A DNA stretch of 49,228 bases from JACDAN01 sp035265935. GTDB taxonomy: Bacteria; Actinomycetota; Thermoleophilia; Gaiellales; Gaiellaceae. The position numbers were made by a program, and so were the translations under genes. The notes beneath the pieces were generated by a model that worked only from the letters and a program-made list of their open reading frames with translations, was not told the DNA's origin and did not search any database. This document shows, one piece after another, positions 1-8,665 of the stretch; positions within the stretch are counted from its first letter, which is position 1, and every line of letters begins with the position of its first letter. The stretch spans positions 1 to 49,228 of the forward strand of contig DATFOC010000070.1 of assembly GCA_035265935.1 (NCBI GenBank). Reading direction: 5' to 3'.

Positions 1-22
1 TCGGCTTTATGATCGTCGCCCC

Positions 23-757
23 GTGGCACTCCTCGCTGTCGAGAACGTGACGCGGCGTTTCGGCGGGATCGTTGCGCTCGACGATGTGTCGCTCGCCTTG
101 GAGGAGGGCACGATCGGCGGGCTCATCGGCCCGAACGGCGCCGGCAAGACGACGCTCTTCAACGTCGTCACCCGTCTGTACAAGGCCGATTCGGGTCGTG
201 TTCTCCTCGAAGGGCGCGACCTGCTCGGCACTCGCCCCTACCGGGTCGTCCGCGCGGGTGTCTCGCGGACGTTCCAGAACGTCGTGCTGTTCCCGACGAT
301 GACCGTGACCGAGAACGTCCTCGTCGGAGCGCACACCCGCATGCATCCGTTCGGCGAGCGCCAGGGCCGAAAAGTGGCGCATGAGACGCTCGACTATCTG
401 AACCTCGGGCCACATGCCGAGCGGCCGGCCGCCGGCCTGCCGTTCGGCACGCTCAAGCGAATCGAGCTCGCCCGTGCGCTCGTCTCGCGCCCGCGCCTGC
501 TCCTGCTCGACGAGCCCGCGGGCGGTCTGAACCACGAGGAGGTCGAAGAGCTCGGCTCCCTGATCCGGAAGCTGAGGAAGGATTACGACCTGACCCTCCT
601 CATCGTCGAGCATCACATGGCGCTCGTCATGAGCATCTGCGACCGCGTGCACGTCCTGAACTTCGGCAGGAAGATCGCCGAGGGGTCGCCGGCCGAAGTC
701 CAGCAAGACGCGGGCGTGATCGAGGCCTATCTCGGAGGCGAGGATGCCGCTGCTTGA
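23..757 (+). CDS. livG: Branched-chain amino acid type ABC transporter ATP-binding protein LivG
   Basis: Cytoplasmic ATPase subunit of a hydrophobic amino acid/carboxylate importer (244 aa). Visible motifs are Walker A GPNGAGKT (36-43), a Q-loop Gln near 85, a degenerate signature LPFGTLKRIE (139-148), Walker B LLLLDEP followed by AGGLN (159-170), and the H-loop His in VEHHM (197). The weakened signature is normal for LivG, whose usual form is L-x-YGQQRR-x-E. The GTG start gives the family N terminus; the frame is open to the window edge, so a longer form cannot be excluded. It overlaps livF by 14 nt and begins a livGFHM block. A stop at 10-12 in another frame may end an upstream gene. Family call is certain, substrate is not. 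Confidence 0.95.
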   Translation: MALLAVENVTRRFGGIVALDDVSLALEEGTIGGLIGPNGAGKTTLFNVVTRLYKADSGRVLLEGRDLLGTRPYRVVRAGVSRTFQNVVLFPTMTVTENVLVGAHTRMHPFGERQGRKVAHETLDYLNLGPHAERPAAGLPFGTLKRIELARALVSRPRLLLLDEPAGGLNHEEVEELGSLIRKLRKDYDLTLLIVEHHMALVMSICDRVHVLNFGRKIAEGSPAEVQQDAGVIEAYLGGEDAAA

Positions 758-1448
758 GCTGACGGACGTCTTCGCCCGCTACGGCCCGATCCAAGCCCTG
801 CACGGCGTCTCGCTGAAGGTGGACGAGGGCGAGGTCGTCGCGTTGCTCGGGGCAAACGGCGCCGGGAAGACGACGACGCTTCGCAGCATCTCCGGCATGA
901 CCCGGACCTCCGGCGAGATCACGTTCGACGGCCGGCGGATCGCGCGCAGGTCCACCGAATCGGTCGCCCGGCTCGGCATCGCCCACGTCCCGGAGGGTCG
1001 GGGTCTCTTCCCCGAGTTGACGGTCTGGGAGAACCTGCGGATGGGCGCCGTCGGCGGGCGCGGCGACTTCGCCGAGGCGGCCGAGCGGGTCGTCGGGTCC
1101 TTCCCCTGGATCGAGCGGCGCCGCGATCAGGCGGCAGCCACGCTCAGCGGCGGCGAGCAGCAGATGCTCGCGCTCGGACGGGCGCTCGTCGGCCGCCCCC
1201 GGCTGCTCATGCTCGACGAGCCCTCGCTCGGACTCGCGCCCACCGTCGTCCGCGAGCTGTTCGCGACCGTGCGACGCCTCAACGAGGACGACGGGCTGAC
1301 GGTGCTCGTGGTCGAGCAGAACGCGAGGATCGCGCTGGAGGTCACGTCGCGCGCTTACGTGCTCGAGGTCGGAAAGGTGGCGGTGGAAGGCGCGAGCGAC
1401 GAGCTCGCACGCCACGAACGCGTCAGAAAGAGCTACCTCGGCTACTGA
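744..1448 (+). CDS. livF: Branched-chain amino acid type ABC transporter ATP-binding protein LivF
   Basis: Second ATPase of the importer (234 aa), expected to pair with LivG under the LivH/LivM membrane core. Walker A GANGAGKT lies at 36-43, the LivF hallmark PEGRGLFPELTV at 83-94, a canonical LSGGEQQ signature at 134-140, Walker B LLMLDEPSLGL at 155-164, and the H-loop region VEQN at 190-193. The ATG start lies inside the end of livG (14-nt overlap), and its stop shares one base with the livH ATG, so translation is probably coupled. Length and motifs are those of an intact protein. The substrate may be an amino acid or another short acid; actinobacterial copies often sit with acyl-CoA catabolic genes, as here. 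Confidence 0.95.
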   Translation: MPLLELTDVFARYGPIQALHGVSLKVDEGEVVALLGANGAGKTTTLRSISGMTRTSGEITFDGRRIARRSTESVARLGIAHVPEGRGLFPELTVWENLRMGAVGGRGDFAEAAERVVGSFPWIERRRDQAAATLSGGEQQMLALGRALVGRPRLLMLDEPSLGLAPTVVRELFATVRRLNEDDGLTVLVVEQNARIALEVTSRAYVLEVGKVAVEGASDELARHERVRKSYLGY

Positions 1449-2329
1449 TGGCTGCCTTCCTCCAACAGGTCGTCAGCGGGCTCGCGCAGGGAGCGATCTT
1501 CGCCAGCCTCGCGCTCGCGCTCGTGCTCATCTACCGCTCGACTGACGTCCTCAACTTCGCTCAGGGAGAGATGGCGACCTTCACGACGTTCGTCGCCTGG
1601 TCGCTGATGAACCAGGGCGTGTCGTACTGGCCCGCCTTCGCGCTCACCCTCGTGATCGCCTTTGTCGGCGGCGCCGCCGTCGAACGGATCATCATCCGGC
1701 CGGTCGAGCACCGGCCCGAGATCGTGATCGTGATCGTCACGATCGGGTTACTCATCGCGCTCAACGGCCTGACCGGCTGGATCTGGGGAGCGGAGGTGAA
1801 GGCGTTCGACAGCCCGTTTCCGAATGAGACGACCGATGTCGCCGGCGTCGTGATCTCGTACCAGGATCTCGGCGTGCTCTGCGTCTGCCTGGCCACGGTC
1901 CTGGTGCTCTGGGCGTTCTTCCGCTTCACGACGCTCGGTCTGGTCATGCGCGCCGTCGCGAACAGCCAGGAGGCGAGCCGCTTGATGGGTGTGCGGGTCG
2001 GCTGGATGCTCGCGCTCGGCTGGGGCCTGGCCGCATCGCTCGGCGCCGTCGCTGGAATGATGGCCGCGCCGACTGCCTTCCTGGATCCCAACCTGATGCT
2101 GGTGATCCTGATCTACTCCTTCGCCGCCGCCGTGCTCGGCGGGATCGACAGCCCGGTCGGCGCGGTCGTCGGCGGGCTCACGCTCGGCGTGCTGATCAAC
2201 GTCCTCGGGACCTACGTCGACTTCATCGGCGGCGAGCTGCGGCTGCCGGCGGCGTTGACGGTGCTGCTGGTCGTGCTACTCGTCCGGCCACAGGGCCTGT
2301 TCGGCCATCGCGTGGTGAGGCGGGTCTGA
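1448..2329 (+). CDS. livH: Branched-chain amino acid type ABC transporter permease LivH
   Basis: Integral membrane permease (293 aa). The N-terminal GLAQGAIFASLALALVLIY and the following LNFAQGEMA are the LivH-family signature. About eight hydrophobic segments follow, with the AVLGGIDSPVGAVVGG loop near residue 230 that contacts the ATPases. The ATG overlaps the livF stop by one base (TGATG), and its own stop overlaps the livM ATG in the same way. It should form the translocation path with LivM for solute delivered by a periplasm-facing binding protein such as the one encoded at 4129-5391. No truncation is seen. Confidence 0.94.
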   Translation: MAAFLQQVVSGLAQGAIFASLALALVLIYRSTDVLNFAQGEMATFTTFVAWSLMNQGVSYWPAFALTLVIAFVGGAAVERIIIRPVEHRPEIVIVIVTIGLLIALNGLTGWIWGAEVKAFDSPFPNETTDVAGVVISYQDLGVLCVCLATVLVLWAFFRFTTLGLVMRAVANSQEASRLMGVRVGWMLALGWGLAASLGAVAGMMAAPTAFLDPNLMLVILIYSFAAAVLGGIDSPVGAVVGGLTLGVLINVLGTYVDFIGGELRLPAALTVLLVVLLVRPQGLFGHRVVRRV

Positions 2330-3396
2330 TGAGCTGGAGGACGATCCTCCGCAAGGCGATCGGCCCGGCGCTCTTCGTCCTTGCCGTCGTCGTGGTCGCG
2401 CTCCTGCCGAGGTTCATGGGGGAGTTCCGGCTGCTCCAGTTCACCCTCGTCGCGATCTACGTGATCGCGCTCCTTGGGCTCAACATCCTTACAGGCTACA
2501 GCGGCCAGATCTCGCTCGGACACGGCGCGTTCGTCGGTGTCGGGGCCTATGTGGCCGCTCTCCTGTCACTCGGCCGCCCGGGCCTCGAGCTGTACATGCT
2601 CGACCCACCGGACTGGATCCCGATCGGCGACGGGATGCGGCCGGTGTTCACGATCCCGATCGCCGCGCTCGTCACCGGCATTGTCGGCTTCATCATCGGC
2701 ATCCCGGCACTGCGGCTCGGAGGCATCTCGCTGGCGCTCGCCACGCTCGCGATCGCGGTCTCTTTTCCGATCCTGATGAAGCGCTTCGCCGAGGTCACCG
2801 GAGGCGGCGGAGGCCTCAACCTGAACCTCCCGGAGACGCCGTTCGGTTGGGACATCTCCACGCGCCACTGGCTCTACTACGAGGCCTGGGTCGCCGCCGG
2901 GATCCTGTTCCTGCTCGCCTGGCTGCTCGTTCGCGGGCGGATCGGGAGGGCGTGGCGCTCGATTCGCGACGGCGAGGTCGCGGCAGTCTCGGCCGGCGTC
3001 AACCCCGCGCTCTACAAGACCTTCGCCTTCGGTGTCTCGTCGGCCTACGCGGGCGCTGCGGGAGCGCTGTTCGCGATCGAGACCGCGTACGTCAACCCCG
3101 ACACCTTCCCAGTCTCACTCTCGATCCTGCTGCTCGCCGCCGCCGTCATCGGCGGGCTCGGCTCGCTCGCCGGAGTCGTCTTCGGAGCGCTCCTCTTCGA
3201 GTTCCTCCCGATCTATTCGCAGGAGCCGCCTCTCTTCGATCTCAGCCTCGCGGATCAGGCTCCGGCGGTCGTCTTCGGGGTGTTCCTGATCGTGGTCATG
3301 CTGCTGCTCCCGGGCGGCGTCGCCGGCCTGTTCCGGGCGCTGGCCAACGTCGTGCGCGGCGGAAGGCTGCGCCGCGCCGCGCCTCCGGGCGCCTGA
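2329..3396 (+). CDS. livM: Branched-chain amino acid type ABC transporter permease LivM
   Basis: Second permease subunit (355 aa). Diagnostic stretches are the N-terminal LLGLNILTGYSGQISLGHGAFVGVGAY (about 48-74) and the conserved IGGLGSLAGVVFGA (about 274-287). Multiple hydrophobic helices run throughout, and the C terminus is Arg-rich and cytoplasmic. The start is fixed by the TGATG overlap with livH. It ends 20 bp before the TetR gene, and an inverted repeat occupies that gap, so the regulator is probably both co-transcribed with and acting at the end of this operon. The substrate cannot be read from the sequence. Confidence 0.94.
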   Translation: MSWRTILRKAIGPALFVLAVVVVALLPRFMGEFRLLQFTLVAIYVIALLGLNILTGYSGQISLGHGAFVGVGAYVAALLSLGRPGLELYMLDPPDWIPIGDGMRPVFTIPIAALVTGIVGFIIGIPALRLGGISLALATLAIAVSFPILMKRFAEVTGGGGGLNLNLPETPFGWDISTRHWLYYEAWVAAGILFLLAWLLVRGRIGRAWRSIRDGEVAAVSAGVNPALYKTFAFGVSSAYAGAAGALFAIETAYVNPDTFPVSLSILLLAAAVIGGLGSLAGVVFGALLFEFLPIYSQEPPLFDLSLADQAPAVVFGVFLIVVMLLLPGGVAGLFRALANVVRGGRLRRAAPPGA

Positions 3397-3400
3397 AACC

Positions 3401-3415
3401 GTTAACGTCGGTAAC
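3401..3415. promoter_or_regulatory. Predicted TetR operator, site 1
   Basis: Inverted repeat GTTAAC-GTC-GGTAAC ends one base before the ATG of the TetR gene. It matches three other sites in the window (4061-4075, 21988-22000, 24919-24933) with consensus GTTACC-N3-GGTAAC. Position and symmetry suggest autoregulation. Binding is inferred, not shown. Confidence 0.6.
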
Positions 3416-3416
3416 C

Positions 3417-4049
3417 ATGGCAACCCAGACACCGGCAACTAAGAGGCGGGATTCCGAGCGGGCGCGCGTGCGCGAGCGGCGACGAGGAGAGCTCCTGGAC
3501 GTGGCAGACGAGGTGATCCAGCGCGAGGGCCCCCACGTCTCGATGGACGACATCGCCTCCGAGGCGGGGATCACGAAGCCCGTCCTCTACCGGCACTTCG
3601 GCGACAAGGACGGCCTCTACATGGCGCTCACGGAGCGATACATCGCCGAGCTCGTGGTCGCCCTCAGGTCAGCCGTCGAGGCAGGCGATCCGCGCAGCCG
3701 CCTCGCGGCGACCATCGATGCGTACCTCTCGTACGTCGAGCGGGAGCCCGAGCGCTACCGCTTCCTGCTCCATGCGAGCCAGCAGCCGCGGACCGCTCCG
3801 CTGATGGCCGACTTTCGCCATCGCCACGTCGCCAACTGTGCCTTCGCAGCCATCGAGAACATCCAGCGCGCCGGACTGGATCCCGGGTTCGCCAAGCCCT
3901 GGGCCGAGTGCGTGACCGGGATGGTCAGGGCGGCGGGAACGTCGTGGCTCGAAAGCCGGTCGATGCCACGGGCCCAGCTCGTCGAGTACCTGACGACGAT
4001 CCTCTGGGACGGCTTCTCGTCACTCCGTGACGCTGCCGCCGAAAAGTAA
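3417..4049 (+). CDS. TetR family transcriptional regulator
   Basis: One-component repressor-type protein (210 aa). A basic N terminus (1-25) precedes a typical TetR helix-turn-helix at about 43-62, with VSMDDIASEAGITKPVLYRHF. The remainder is an all-helical ligand/dimer domain. The ATG at 3417 was chosen because the frame upstream runs through livM and the HTH spacing from this Met is normal. It lies 20 bp after livM and before a solute-binding protein gene. Inverted repeats of the same type touch its start codon and lie 11 bp after its stop. The effector is probably an acyl-CoA or related acid, judged only from the neighbours. Confidence 0.88.
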   Translation: MATQTPATKRRDSERARVRERRRGELLDVADEVIQREGPHVSMDDIASEAGITKPVLYRHFGDKDGLYMALTERYIAELVVALRSAVEAGDPRSRLAATIDAYLSYVEREPERYRFLLHASQQPRTAPLMADFRHRHVANCAFAAIENIQRAGLDPGFAKPWAECVTGMVRAAGTSWLESRSMPRAQLVEYLTTILWDGFSSLRDAAAEK

Positions 4050-4060
4050 TCCAGCTTGGC

Positions 4061-4075
4061 GTTACCCTGCGTAAC
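4061..4075. promoter_or_regulatory. Predicted TetR operator, site 2, in the binding-protein promoter
   Basis: Inverted repeat GTTACC-CTG-CGTAAC lies between the TetR gene and the solute-binding protein gene. A candidate -10 TAGGCT is at 4087-4092, so the repeat would cover the -35 zone, a repressing position. It has the same half-sites as the sequence at 3401-3415. Confidence 0.6.
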
Positions 4076-4128
4076 CCTTTGTGTACTAGGCTACTCGGTC
4101 ACTTAGTGGCCTCAGGGAGGAGAATCGC

Positions 4129-5391
4129 ATGAAGAAGGTGCTGGTGACGGTCGTTGCGCTCGGCGCGGGGTTGACCCTGAGCCTGCCGGGAGCGCTCGCG
4201 CGACCGCACGCTGGGACCACGACGCAGGCAGTTCCGGGAATCACGAGCCGAGCGATCACGATCGGCGGGACGTTCCCGTTTAGCGGGCCTGTGTCGTCGT
4301 ATGCCCCGATCGAAGCCGGGATGCAGACGTACTTCAAGTACGTCAACGCCCGTAGGGGTCCGGACGGAAAGCGCGGCATCTACGGCCGCGGAATCATCTT
4401 CAAGACGTACGACGACGCGTACAACCCGGCGCAGGCCGTCCAGCTGCACAACAAGCTTGTGCTCCAGGACAAGGTCTTTGCAATCGTCGGAACTCTCGGC
4501 ACGGAGAACAACCTGGCGATCCGGCCGATGCTCAACCAGAGGAAGGTCCCGCAGATCCTCGTTTCGACGGGCGCGAGCTACTGGGGCCTGCAGTACAAGC
4601 AGTTCCCGTGGACCTCGGGTTGGCAGACCGACTACATCGCCGAGGGACGCATCTACGCGCGCTGGCTCCGGGCGAACCGGCCGAACGGGCGGATCGCGGT
4701 CCTGTACCAGAACGACGACTACGGCAAGGACTACCTGCGGGGTCTGAAGCAAGGGCTAGGGGCTCGGCGGAGCATGATCGTCTCCGAGCTCGGGTACGAG
4801 GTCACGGACACGAGCTACGCGTCGCAGATCGCCCGCCAGAAGGCGACGAGTGCGACGACGTGGATCCTGTTCACGACCGCCGGAACGCCGACCGTCCGCG
4901 CACTCGGGACGGCCCGGCAGCTTGCCTGGCGGCCCGAGCAGATCGTGCTCAACTCGGTCGCCGCGACCGACGGCGTGATGGCCGCGGCAGCGCGGACCGT
5001 CGGTCAGGAGTTCCTCAACGGGACGATCAGCACGGGGTATCTGAAGAACAACACCAACCCCAAGTACGCTCGGCACCCGGCGATCAAGGCCTACCGCAAC
5101 ATCATGTCCAAGTACGGACCGAAGAACATCGACATCCGGAACAGCTTCTACTACTACGGCGTCGCGAAGGGGCACGACTTCGTGAAGCTGATGTACCTGG
5201 CTGGGAAGAACCCGACCCGCGCGTCGCTGATGGCAGCGACCGCCAAGATGGACTGGGTCAACCCCTACGCTCTGCCCGGGGTGAGGGTCAAGACGACGAA
5301 GACCGATCGCTTCCCGATCGACCAGGGGAAGGTCGTCCGTTACAACAACGGCACGTGGTCGGAGATCAGCCCTCTGTACAAGGGCCGCTGA
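4129..5391 (+). CDS. Secreted ABC transporter solute-binding protein, LivK-like (peripla_BP_6 type)
   Basis: Extracytoplasmic receptor (420 aa) for the importer at 23-3396. A Sec signal peptide covers about 1-25 (MKKVL, hydrophobic core, then LPGALA). There is no lipobox Cys, which is unusual for a Gram-positive binding protein and implies release or another anchor. The family fold begins with ITIGGTFPFSGPVS, continues with an NPAQAV-x-LHNKLVLQDKV segment, and includes a GTLGTENN ligand-loop region. A strong Shine-Dalgarno GGGAGGAG (4115-4122) fixes the ATG. Like many actinobacterial relatives it is longer than E. coli LivK and may bind an aromatic or aliphatic acid rather than leucine. A strong hairpin follows the gene. 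Confidence 0.9.
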   Translation: MKKVLVTVVALGAGLTLSLPGALARPHAGTTTQAVPGITSRAITIGGTFPFSGPVSSYAPIEAGMQTYFKYVNARRGPDGKRGIYGRGIIFKTYDDAYNPAQAVQLHNKLVLQDKVFAIVGTLGTENNLAIRPMLNQRKVPQILVSTGASYWGLQYKQFPWTSGWQTDYIAEGRIYARWLRANRPNGRIAVLYQNDDYGKDYLRGLKQGLGARRSMIVSELGYEVTDTSYASQIARQKATSATTWILFTTAGTPTVRALGTARQLAWRPEQIVLNSVAATDGVMAAAARTVGQEFLNGTISTGYLKNNTNPKYARHPAIKAYRNIMSKYGPKNIDIRNSFYYYGVAKGHDFVKLMYLAGKNPTRASLMAATAKMDWVNPYALPGVRVKTTKTDRFPIDQGKVVRYNNGTWSEISPLYKGR

Positions 5392-5412
5392 ACCGCTCCG
5401 ACCGAGGAACGT

Positions 5413-5440
5413 CGACGGGGCCGCACCTGCGGCCCCGTCG
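5413..5440 (+). terminator. Strong stem-loop after the solute-binding protein gene
   Basis: Perfect 12-bp stem CGACGGGGCCGC / GCGGCCCCGTCG with loop ACCT, 21 bp after the stop. There is no T-run. It separates the transporter unit from the dehydrogenase gene that starts 18 bp later and may terminate or attenuate. Confidence 0.7.
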
Positions 5441-5458
5441 CGCTTAGAGGAACCGCTC

Positions 5459-6574
5459 GTGGATCTGACGCTCACTCCCGAGCAGGAGCTGATCCGCAGC
5501 TCCGCGCGTGAGTTCGTCGACGGCGAGATCGCGCCGCACGTGCGCGACTGGGACCGGGACGAGACGATGGACCGAGGGATCATCGCGAGGCTGTCCGAGG
5601 TCGGCTTCCTCGCCGGCTGGGAGCTCGACACGGTCTCGTACTGCCTCGTCATGGAGGAGCTCGGCCGGGTCGACTCGTCCGTGCGCGGAATCGTCTCCGT
5701 CAACGTAGGGCTCGTCGGCAAGACGATCCTGAAGTGGGGCACGGAGGAGCAGAAGGAGGAGTGGATGCCTCGCCTCGGCTCGGGCGAGGTGCTCGGCTGC
5801 TACGCCCTGACGGAGCCGGGAGCGGGGTCCGATCCCGGCGGGCTTGCCACGACCGCCCAACGCGACGGCGACTCGTGGTCGATCACCGGCTCGAAGATCT
5901 TCATCACGCTCGGCACCTGGGCCGGCCTGGCACTCGTGTTCGCGCGAACAGGCGAGCGGATTACCTGCTTCCTCGTCCCGACCGAGTCGCCCGGCTTCTC
6001 GGCGCACCAGATCAAGGGCAAGCTCGGCCTGCGCGCTCAGGACACCGGCGAGCTGACCCTCGACGGCGTGCGAGTCCCCGCCGAGAACGTGCTCGGAGAG
6101 GAGGGAGGCGGGTTGAAGGTGGCCCTCTCGGCCCTGGACAACGGCCGGATCTCACTCGCGGCAGGCTGTGTCGGCATCGGCCAGGCCTGCCTCGAAGCCT
6201 GCCTCGCCTACGCGTCGGAACGGCGCCAGTTCGGCCGTCCCATCGCCTCGTTCCAGCTCGTGCAGGAGCTGCTGGCCGAGATCGCCGTCGAGACCGACGC
6301 TGCCCGCCTGCTCACCTGGAGGGCCGCTCTGGCGGCCGACGCCGGGACCAGGCACACGCTCGAGTCGTCGATCGCGAAGTACTACGCAAGCGAGGCCGCC
6401 GTCCGATCCGCGAACGCGGCCGTCCAAGTGCACGGCGGCTACGGCTACGTTGACGAGTTCCCGGTCGGGAAGTACCTCCGAGACGCGCGCGTTACGACCC
6501 TCTACGAGGGAACGAGCCAGATTCAGAAACTGATCATCGGTCGCCAGCTGACAGGAGAGAACGCCTTTGTCTGA
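5459..6574 (+). CDS. Acyl-CoA dehydrogenase
   Basis: FAD-dependent alpha,beta-dehydrogenation of an acyl-CoA (371 aa). The N-terminal helical domain starts LTPEQELIRSSAREFVDGEIAPHV. The middle domain carries the substrate/FAD loop CYALTEPGAGSDPGG (about 118-132) and GSKIFITLG. The C-terminal domain has SERRQFGRPIASFQ and ends YVDEFPVGKYLRDARVTTLYEGTSQIQK, where the Glu of YEGTSQ is the usual catalytic base. The GTG start has an AGAGGA ribosome site 8 bp upstream. It overlaps the thiolase by 8 nt, so the two probably act in one beta-oxidation route. Closest in type to short-chain/branched-chain enzymes; chain length is not readable. Confidence 0.92.
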   Translation: MDLTLTPEQELIRSSAREFVDGEIAPHVRDWDRDETMDRGIIARLSEVGFLAGWELDTVSYCLVMEELGRVDSSVRGIVSVNVGLVGKTILKWGTEEQKEEWMPRLGSGEVLGCYALTEPGAGSDPGGLATTAQRDGDSWSITGSKIFITLGTWAGLALVFARTGERITCFLVPTESPGFSAHQIKGKLGLRAQDTGELTLDGVRVPAENVLGEEGGGLKVALSALDNGRISLAAGCVGIGQACLEACLAYASERRQFGRPIASFQLVQELLAEIAVETDAARLLTWRAALAADAGTRHTLESSIAKYYASEAAVRSANAAVQVHGGYGYVDEFPVGKYLRDARVTTLYEGTSQIQKLIIGRQLTGENAFV

Positions 6575-7712
6575 CGCAGTCATCATCTCGGCGGCGCGAA
6601 CCCCGATCGGGCGCGCCGGGAAAGGATCGCTCGTGGACGCCCGGCCGGACGATCTCGCGGCCTTCGCCATCGATGCCGCCCTGAAGCAGGTCTCGGAGCT
6701 CGAGCGCGGAGACATCGTCGACGTGATGCTCGGGTGCGGGTTCCCCGAGCAGAAGCAGGGCATGAACCTCGCGCGGCGTTCGGCGCTCCTTGCCGGCCTG
6801 CCGGCGAGCGTCCCGGGGACGACCGTCAACCGGTTCTGCGCCTCCTCCCTGCAGACGATCCGAATGGCGTTCCATGCGATCCGAGCCGGCGAGGGCGACG
6901 CGTTCGTCTCCGGTGGTGTCGAGTCGATCACGCAGGTCGACGGCTACCCGAAGGACGCCGAGGAGCTGCACCCGAAGCTGTTCGGCGACGACGCGCCGAT
7001 CGCGAACGTCTACATCCCGATGGGGATGACCGCGGAGAACGTCGCCGAGCAATGGAACGTCTCCCGCGAGGACATGGACCGCTACGCGCAGCGATCCCAG
7101 GAGCGGGCGGTGGCGGCGCAGGACAGCGGGTTCTTCGCCCGCGAGCTCACTCCCTGGAACGGCGTGTCCGCGGACGACGGGCCGCGCCGCGGCTCGACAC
7201 TCGAGAAGCTCGCCGAGCTCGAGCCGGCCTTCCGGCCGGGCGGCAAGGTCACGGCCGGAAACTCGTGCCCGCTTAACGACGGCGCCGCGGCGGTCGTCGT
7301 CACGAGCGAGGAGAAGGCGCAGGCGCTCGGTGTCAAGCCGCGGGCCAGGATCATCGCGTCCGCAGTCTCGGGCGTCGAGCCCGAGATCATGGGCGTCGGC
7401 CCGATCGGCGCCGTACGCAACGTGCTGGAGCAGTCAGGGATGACGATCGACGACGTCGACGTGATGGAGCTGAACGAGGCCTTCGCCGCGCAGGTGCTCC
7501 CGGTGAGCCGCGAGCTCGGGATCGATCCCTTCGGCGAGAAGGTGAACCCGCACGGCGGCGCAATAGCGCTCGGGCATCCCTACGGGATGACCGGGGCGCG
7601 AATCATGTGCACGCTCCTGAACGATCTCGAGACCCTCGACGGCACGATCGGGCTCGAGACGATGTGCGTCGGCGGCGGCCAGGGAATGGCGATGCTCGTC
7701 GAGCGCCTTTGA
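6567..7712 (+). CDS. Thiolase family protein (acetyl-CoA acyltransferase)
   Basis: Thiolytic cleavage of 3-ketoacyl-CoA, or the reverse condensation (381 aa). The nucleophilic Cys is C91 in NRFCASSLQ, the second-site His is H337 in GGAIALGHPYG, and the third catalytic Cys is C367 in ETMCVGGGQG. All thiolase signatures are present and the length is typical (about 390). The TTG start sits in the end of the dehydrogenase gene and is preceded by AGGAGAG. The downstream hydrolase starts in its stop (TTGA). The N-terminal VIISAARTPIGRAGKGS is that of degradative thiolases. Confidence 0.93.
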   Translation: MSDAVIISAARTPIGRAGKGSLVDARPDDLAAFAIDAALKQVSELERGDIVDVMLGCGFPEQKQGMNLARRSALLAGLPASVPGTTVNRFCASSLQTIRMAFHAIRAGEGDAFVSGGVESITQVDGYPKDAEELHPKLFGDDAPIANVYIPMGMTAENVAEQWNVSREDMDRYAQRSQERAVAAQDSGFFARELTPWNGVSADDGPRRGSTLEKLAELEPAFRPGGKVTAGNSCPLNDGAAAVVVTSEEKAQALGVKPRARIIASAVSGVEPEIMGVGPIGAVRNVLEQSGMTIDDVDVMELNEAFAAQVLPVSRELGIDPFGEKVNPHGGAIALGHPYGMTGARIMCTLLNDLETLDGTIGLETMCVGGGQGMAMLVERL

Positions 7713-8665
7713 AAGCCGACGTCGACGAGGCGGCGCTCGCAGAATCGAGAGCGTTCAACGAGGAGCTGAGGTTGCGCCTCGCGCAGATGCCTCCCGTGCA
7801 CACCGTTCCACCGCACGTCGCACGGCAGGCCAGGCGCGAGAACCGGAGCATTTTTCCGCCGCTCGCGTTCGTGCCGCAGGCCAGGGACATGGCGATCCCG
7901 ACCAGGAACGGCGAGATCCGTCTCCGCGTGCTGACACCGGAGCGTGAAGCCGCCGGCATCTACCTGCACATTCACGGAGGCGGTTGGGTGCTCGGCGAGT
8001 GCGACGAGCAGGACGTCCGGCTGTGGTCGCTGGTTGAGGCCACCGGGCTGTGCGCCGTCAGCGTCGGGTACCGCCTGGCGCCGGAGCATCCGTATCCCGC
8101 CGCTCCGGACGACTGCGAGGACGCCGCGCTCTGGCTACTCGAGCACGGGCAGCGTGAGCTCGGCGTGCCCGAGCTGTTCACGATCGGCGGCGAGTCCGCC
8201 GGCGCGCACCTCTCCGTGACGACCCTGCTCCGACTGCGGGACCGCCACGCGATCACGGGCGCGTTTCGCGCGGCGAACCTCGTCTACGGCGGCTACGACC
8301 TGACGGCGACGCCGAGCCAGCGCAACTGGGGCGATCGCGAGTACATCCTGTCGACACCGTCGATGAAGTGGTTCGCACGATCCTTCGTCGGCGAACGGAG
8401 CTTCGAAGAGCTGCGCGACCCCGACATCTCTCCGCTCTACGCCGAGCTCCACGACCTGCCGCCCGCGTACTTCTCGGTGGGCGACCTCGACCCGCTGCTC
8501 GACGACTCGCTGTTCATGTCGATGCGCTGGCGCGCCGCCGGAAACGAGTCAGAGCTGCGGGTCTGGCCGGAGTGCGTCCACGCATTCCTCGCGTTCCCGC
8601 TCTCCCTCGCCCGCCGAGCGCACGAGGAGCAGTTCGACTTCCTGCGACGCAGGATCTCCGACTAG
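7709..8665 (+). CDS. Alpha/beta hydrolase, hormone-sensitive lipase (family IV) type
   Basis: Cytosolic carboxylesterase (318 aa). The oxyanion motif is HGGGW (89-93), the nucleophile Ser163 is in GESAG, Asp261 is in GDLDPLLDD, and His291 is in ECVHAF. A YRLAPEHPYPAAPDD segment is diagnostic of the HSL group. The TTG start overlapping the thiolase stop (TTGA) gives a natural N terminus; reading further upstream yields an Arg-rich translation of the thiolase gene, not protein-like. It presumably releases a short acid or alcohol that feeds the pathway. Its stop overlaps the convergent thioesterase stop in CTAG, leaving no room for a terminator. Confidence 0.9.
   Translation: MKADVDEAALAESRAFNEELRLRLAQMPPVHTVPPHVARQARRENRSIFPPLAFVPQARDMAIPTRNGEIRLRVLTPEREAAGIYLHIHGGGWVLGECDEQDVRLWSLVEATGLCAVSVGYRLAPEHPYPAAPDDCEDAALWLLEHGQRELGVPELFTIGGESAGAHLSVTTLLRLRDRHAITGAFRAANLVYGGYDLTATPSQRNWGDREYILSTPSMKWFARSFVGERSFEELRDPDISPLYAELHDLPPAYFSVGDLDPLLDDSLFMSMRWRAAGNESELRVWPECVHAFLAFPLSLARRAHEEQFDFLRRRISD

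Noticed and set aside
4045..4075. Additional copy of the AAGTAACAA palindrome near GAAAAGTAAT
   Set aside because: No matching right arm; the GTTACC/CGTAAC repeat there belongs to the TetR operator set.
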